The position numbers and the translations under genes were made by a program. From contig JAIXKK010000131.1 of assembly GCA_026954325.1 (NCBI GenBank), forward strand, positions 1-45,067: a stretch of 45,067 nucleotides of DNA, in the 5' to 3' direction. The stretch is from Bryobacterales bacterium (GTDB lineage Bacteria; Acidobacteriota; Terriglobia; Bryobacterales; Bryobacteraceae). The notes under the pieces are model-generated. The model was not told the DNA's origin and ran no database searches. It worked only from the letters and a program-made list of their open reading frames with translations. This document shows positions 42,422-45,067 of the stretch, piece after piece. Each line of letters opens with the position of its first letter. The first letter of the stretch is position 1.

Positions 42422-44338
42422 CTACTTGAGAAGCCGCCAGAGGCTGGTGAAGTCGTCCGTCCAGAGAATGGCGGCGGAATGTCCGGAAGGCGGCCGGCCG
42501 GGTGTTAGCTCCATCCATGTGGCCGAAAGCGTTCCCAAGGCTTCATCTCCCGCCGAATCAAAGCGTAAGGGGCGGTAATGCAGATACCCGGCAAGCCCTC
42601 TGACGACAGGTTCGAGGTTCAGGCTGCGGTTCGAAATGTGGAACAGGAGACGGCCGTCCGGCGCGAGATGGCGGCGGTAAATCGCGCTGCATTCAGCCGT
42701 CAGGAGGTGCGCGGGGATGGAATCGGAGGAGAAGGCGTCGATGGCGAGGAGATCGAAATGCCGGGGAGCCTCCTCGCGCAGGCGGATGCGGGCGTCGCCT
42801 TCGACGATGTTGACCCGTGCGGCGGAATCCTTGAGATAAGTGAAGTACCGGCGGGCGAGGGAGATCACGGCGGGATTGATTTCATAGAAGCGGAACAGGT
42901 CGCCCGGCTCTCCATAAGCCGCCAGAGTTCCCGCTCCGAGGCCCACCACGCCGACGCGCAAAGGGCGGCGGGTGTGATTGCGAACCGATTGAAGCGCGAG
43001 GCCGATGCCGCTGGCGCGGCCGTAATAGGCGGTGGGATAGCGGCGGCGCCCGGGATCGAGGAACTGCATGCCGTGAGTGGTTGCGCCATGTGTCAACATG
43101 CGCCGGGGACCGGGAGCATCCGCGGCTTCGGTCACGCGCAACACTCCGAAGAAATTGCGGGAGGCGGCCAGCACGCGGCGTGGTCCCGTATCGAAGACCG
43201 TGAAGGGAATCAGGGCGGCCATGAGCAGGCCGGCCGCAGCGGCCCGGGACAACAGGGGCATATCGCGCAACCGGTTGAGATCGCCGCTCCGATACCAGGC
43301 AATCAGCGCGAGGATCGCGGTGGCGGAGAGCAGCAGGGGAAATTCCGCATACGAGCGAAACAGGCGCGGGCAGAGCAGCGCTACAATTCCTCCTCCGATG
43401 GCGCCGCCCGTGGCGATGGCCAGGTAGAACGGGCCGAGGAGGCCGGGCTCAGGCTTGGCATGGGCCAGTTCGCCGTGGAGGATGATGAGGCAGACAAACA
43501 GGGTTGCGGCGTCGGCCGCGAGGATCGCCTTCAGGGGGAGATTGCCTCCCGTCCCGTACAGGGCGCAGGCGATGGGAATCGCAATGGCGGCCAGCAAAGC
43601 GTAAAGACGGCGCTGATACCAGCGGGGGTGATCAAAGACGATAATGAAGCTTAAAAGATAAAGGACAAGGGGGGCGATCCAGAGGAAGGGAAGGGATGCG
43701 ACTTCCTGGCACATCTGGTTCGTCGTGGCGATCAGGAGGGCGGAACCGCAGGCTGGGAGCACGAACCAGGAGGCGCGAAAGCGCAAGGGCGGCCTGGCGC
43801 GCCACGGGGCGGGCCCGCGGGTCCAGGCAAGCGCCGCGCACAGGACCGCGAAGCCGAAGTACCCGGCTGACCAGACATCCAACTGCCGGCGGAGGGGGAT
43901 CCAGGGCTCGATGAGGACAGGGTAGGTGAGAAGGGCAAGCAGGGAAGCGAAGTTCGAGAGGGCGTAGAGACGGTATGGGTCGCCCCCGGTGTACCAGCGC
44001 TGGAGCAGAGGGGAGGTGGCGGCCAGCAGGAAATAGGAGGCTCCCGCCGTTCGCGCCAGGGTGAGCAGGATGCCAAGGGATGGCCCGGAGAGATCCGCCG
44101 GGGATGGATGCAGCGGCAGGCAAAAGAGCGAGGCGGCAAGCAGGATGGCGTGGAGCCTCCCGCGAGCCACGGCGGCGTAGCCGTAGCCCGCGACCAGCGC
44201 GCATTGGAAGAAAAGCAGGCACACAGTCCACACGGCGGCGCCGCCCCCGAACCAGGGAAGCAGTATTTTCCCGAGCATGGGCTCGACCTGAAAGAGAAGG
44301 AAGGAGGAGAGTAGAATGACGGCGGAGAAGAGCGTCAC
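42422..44338 (-). CDS. Membrane-embedded spermidine synthase-like fusion protein
   Basis: The 638-residue protein has about 11 membrane helices in residues 1-390 followed by a spermidine-synthase-like Rossmann domain (~440-600) with the SAM/dcSAM loop VGVVGLGAGTLAAYG and DLLAIDAFSSDSIPAHLL. This is the common bacterial 'SpeE-fusion' layout (spermidine synthase fused to MFS/membrane segments). The catalytic Asp of true spermidine synthases lies in DAFSSD. The role is unproven; polyamine synthesis or transport coupled to aminopropyl transfer is inferred from the fold. It is a single gene between rel and the TPR gene. Confidence 0.8.
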   Translation of the reverse strand: MTLFSAVILLSSFLLFQVEPMLGKILLPWFGGGAAVWTVCLLFFQCALVAGYGYAAVARGRLHAILLAASLFCLPLHPSPADLSGPSLGILLTLARTAGASYFLLAATSPLLQRWYTGGDPYRLYALSNFASLLALLTYPVLIEPWIPLRRQLDVWSAGYFGFAVLCAALAWTRGPAPWRARPPLRFRASWFVLPACGSALLIATTNQMCQEVASLPFLWIAPLVLYLLSFIIVFDHPRWYQRRLYALLAAIAIPIACALYGTGGNLPLKAILAADAATLFVCLIILHGELAHAKPEPGLLGPFYLAIATGGAIGGGIVALLCPRLFRSYAEFPLLLSATAILALIAWYRSGDLNRLRDMPLLSRAAAAGLLMAALIPFTVFDTGPRRVLAASRNFFGVLRVTEAADAPGPRRMLTHGATTHGMQFLDPGRRRYPTAYYGRASGIGLALQSVRNHTRRPLRVGVVGLGAGTLAAYGEPGDLFRFYEINPAVISLARRYFTYLKDSAARVNIVEGDARIRLREEAPRHFDLLAIDAFSSDSIPAHLLTAECSAIYRRHLAPDGRLLFHISNRSLNLEPVVRGLAGYLHYRPLRFDSAGDEALGTLSATWMELTPGRPPSGHSAAILWTDDFTSLWRLLK

Positions 44339-44370
44339 AAATAGTCCTGACGGGCCGGCTTTCGAGCCGC

Positions 44371-44403
44371 AAAAACAAACAGGCGGCCCTGGTAAGGCCG
44401 CCC
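44371..44403 (-). terminator. Rho-independent terminator of the 3' TPR gene
   Basis: On the minus strand a 7-bp stem (GGCGGCC / GGCCGCC, 44402-44396 with 44388-44382) with a 7-nt loop is followed by TGTTTGTTTTT. It lies 25 nt after the stop of the 44428-45067 gene. Confidence 0.85.
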
Positions 44404-44427
44404 TTTAGACACTGCAATTGAAAGAGA

Positions 44428-45067
44428 CTACTTCGATTCCTGAACGATGCCGTGATTGGCGGGCTGGCGCGCGGCCTTGATTTTCTTCGTCTCGAGGGCC
44501 TTCTGGACCCAGGAATCGGCGATTTCGACCTGTTTCTTATATTCTTCGGGGGTGTCGGCAAGATCGGCGCGTTCACGGATGAGCAGGTTCAAATAGGCCA
44601 TGGCATCGTCATATTCCTTATCGATTGACAAGGCTTTTTCGAAGTCCTTGATGCCTTCCTCGATCGTGGCGCCGTACTTTTCCTTCAGCTCTTCCTTGAC
44701 CTTCTTATCCTTGATGGGACCGGGGTCTTCCGCCTTCATTCCGAGTTTGGCCTTGGCGGCCATCAAAGCGGGATACCACTTCGCCCAGACGATGACGCCG
44801 AGGCTGTAGTAGGCTTCCTTGTTCTCCGGATCGACCTCCGCAAGCTTGGCATACCAGACCTTGGCTTCGTCGAGCTTCTTCAACTTGTCGTCGAGCGCGG
44901 TCAAGCCCTGGGCCTGCGTGTAATAAAGCGATGCGAGCGAAGCAATGGCGATCTTGTCGCCGGGGTTCTGCTCCAACACCTTCATGAACTGTTCCTTGGC
45001 GAGCCGGCTCATTTCCAGGTTTTCCTTGGATTCGGCGCCGGGAATGTACTGGCTCATGTAGGCGGTG
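44428..45067 (-). CDS. TPR-repeat protein, 5' end outside the window
   Basis: The frame is open to the right edge (codons for Thr-Ala-Tyr precede an internal Met at 45057), so the N-terminus and any signal peptide are missing. The visible 213 residues hold at least three TPR-like helix pairs (KEQFMKVLEQNPGDKIAIASLASLYYT, VDPENKEAYYSLGVIVWAKW, DFEKALSIDKEYDDAMAYLNLL) separated by Lys/Glu-rich linkers. Acidobacteria carry many such tetratricopeptide scaffolds; function unknown. Its terminator at 44371-44403 separates it from the membrane spermidine-synthase-like gene. Confidence 0.8.
   Translation of the reverse strand, partial: TAYMSQYIPGAESKENLEMSRLAKEQFMKVLEQNPGDKIAIASLASLYYTQAQGLTALDDKLKKLDEAKVWYAKLAEVDPENKEAYYSLGVIVWAKWYPALMAAKAKLGMKAEDPGPIKDKKVKEELKEKYGATIEEGIKDFEKALSIDKEYDDAMAYLNLLIRERADLADTPEEYKKQVEIADSWVQKALETKKIKAARQPANHGIVQESK

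Noticed and set aside
1..45067. CRISPR array, tRNA or rRNA gene, insertion sequence, prophage
   Set aside because: I saw no regular repeat-spacer pattern, no tRNA T-arm or rRNA signature, no transposase or integrase and no terminal inverted repeats; the 19473-19490 match to the 16S tail is complementary, not an rRNA copy.

Overview
The window looks like a chromosomal segment of a GC-rich acidobacterium of the Solibacter/Bryobacter type (Bryobacterales). The grounds are a TIGR03437-like C-terminal domain (a family first defined in Solibacter), large secreted Ig-like/LGFP-like proteins, several Tat-type exported sugar enzymes, a Trx7/PDZ protein with an in-frame UGA, and a mixture of housekeeping and secreted-protein genes with no phage or plasmid backbone. 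This assignment is inference; there is no rRNA or tRNA gene in the window.

Layout. 1-7.4 kb (minus strand): three large exported proteins, namely a beta-propeller cut by the window edge, a 640-residue secreted protein with its own terminator, and a 1292-residue mosaic surface protein. 7.5-9.5 kb (plus): a short MetE-type methyltransferase and a TolB-like propeller. 9.5-13.1 kb (minus): a small membrane protein, an Hva1/DUF2945 protein, a HicB relic and the helicase HrpB. 13.1-15.6 kb (plus): a tightly coupled sugar isomerase - amidohydrolase - alpha/beta hydrolase operon. 15.6-18.0 kb (minus): an ArsB-type ion transporter and an MFS transporter. 18.0-20.2 kb (plus): a candidate small RNA or leader with an intrinsic terminator, an alpha/beta hydrolase, then a strong promoter followed by a structured leader with 18-nt complementarity to the 3' end of 16S rRNA, then a dCMP deaminase. 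20.2-22.0 kb (minus): a translationally coupled redox pair, a Trx7/PDZ selenoprotein with a CxxU motif and an adjacent SECIS-like hairpin, and a DsbD-alpha-like partner. 22.3-22.8 kb: a sulfatase relic. 22.9-28.8 kb: a lone tssA, divergent nadB and aroB-menG, and a CpaE-like ATPase. 28.8-34.4 kb (minus): a secreted protein, a TPR protein and a zinc-ribbon/transmembrane/jelly-roll protein that overlaps it. 34.6-37.9 kb (minus): a heparinase-II/III-like lyase coupled to a Gfo/Idh/MocA oxidoreductase. 38.0-39.2 kb (plus): an FkbM methyltransferase and an exported RidA. 39.2-42.4 kb (minus): rel - DUF971 - outer-membrane barrel, all joined by 4-nt overlaps. 42.4-45.1 kb (minus): a membrane spermidine-synthase-like fusion and a TPR protein cut by the window edge.

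The most striking element is the selenoprotein gene. An apparent nonsense codon (UGA at 21834-21832) sits exactly at the second cysteine position of a thioredoxin CxxC motif, the frame is open on both sides, and a 9-bp hairpin with a GGU loop begins 17 nt after it. The next is the leader at 19466-19717, whose 5' end pairs with the whole 16S rRNA tail. Other material worth a look: a C39-peptidase-like domain that seems to lack its nucleophile, a TssA with no other type VI genes beside it, and nadB/aroB start codons only 8 nt apart in divergent orientation.
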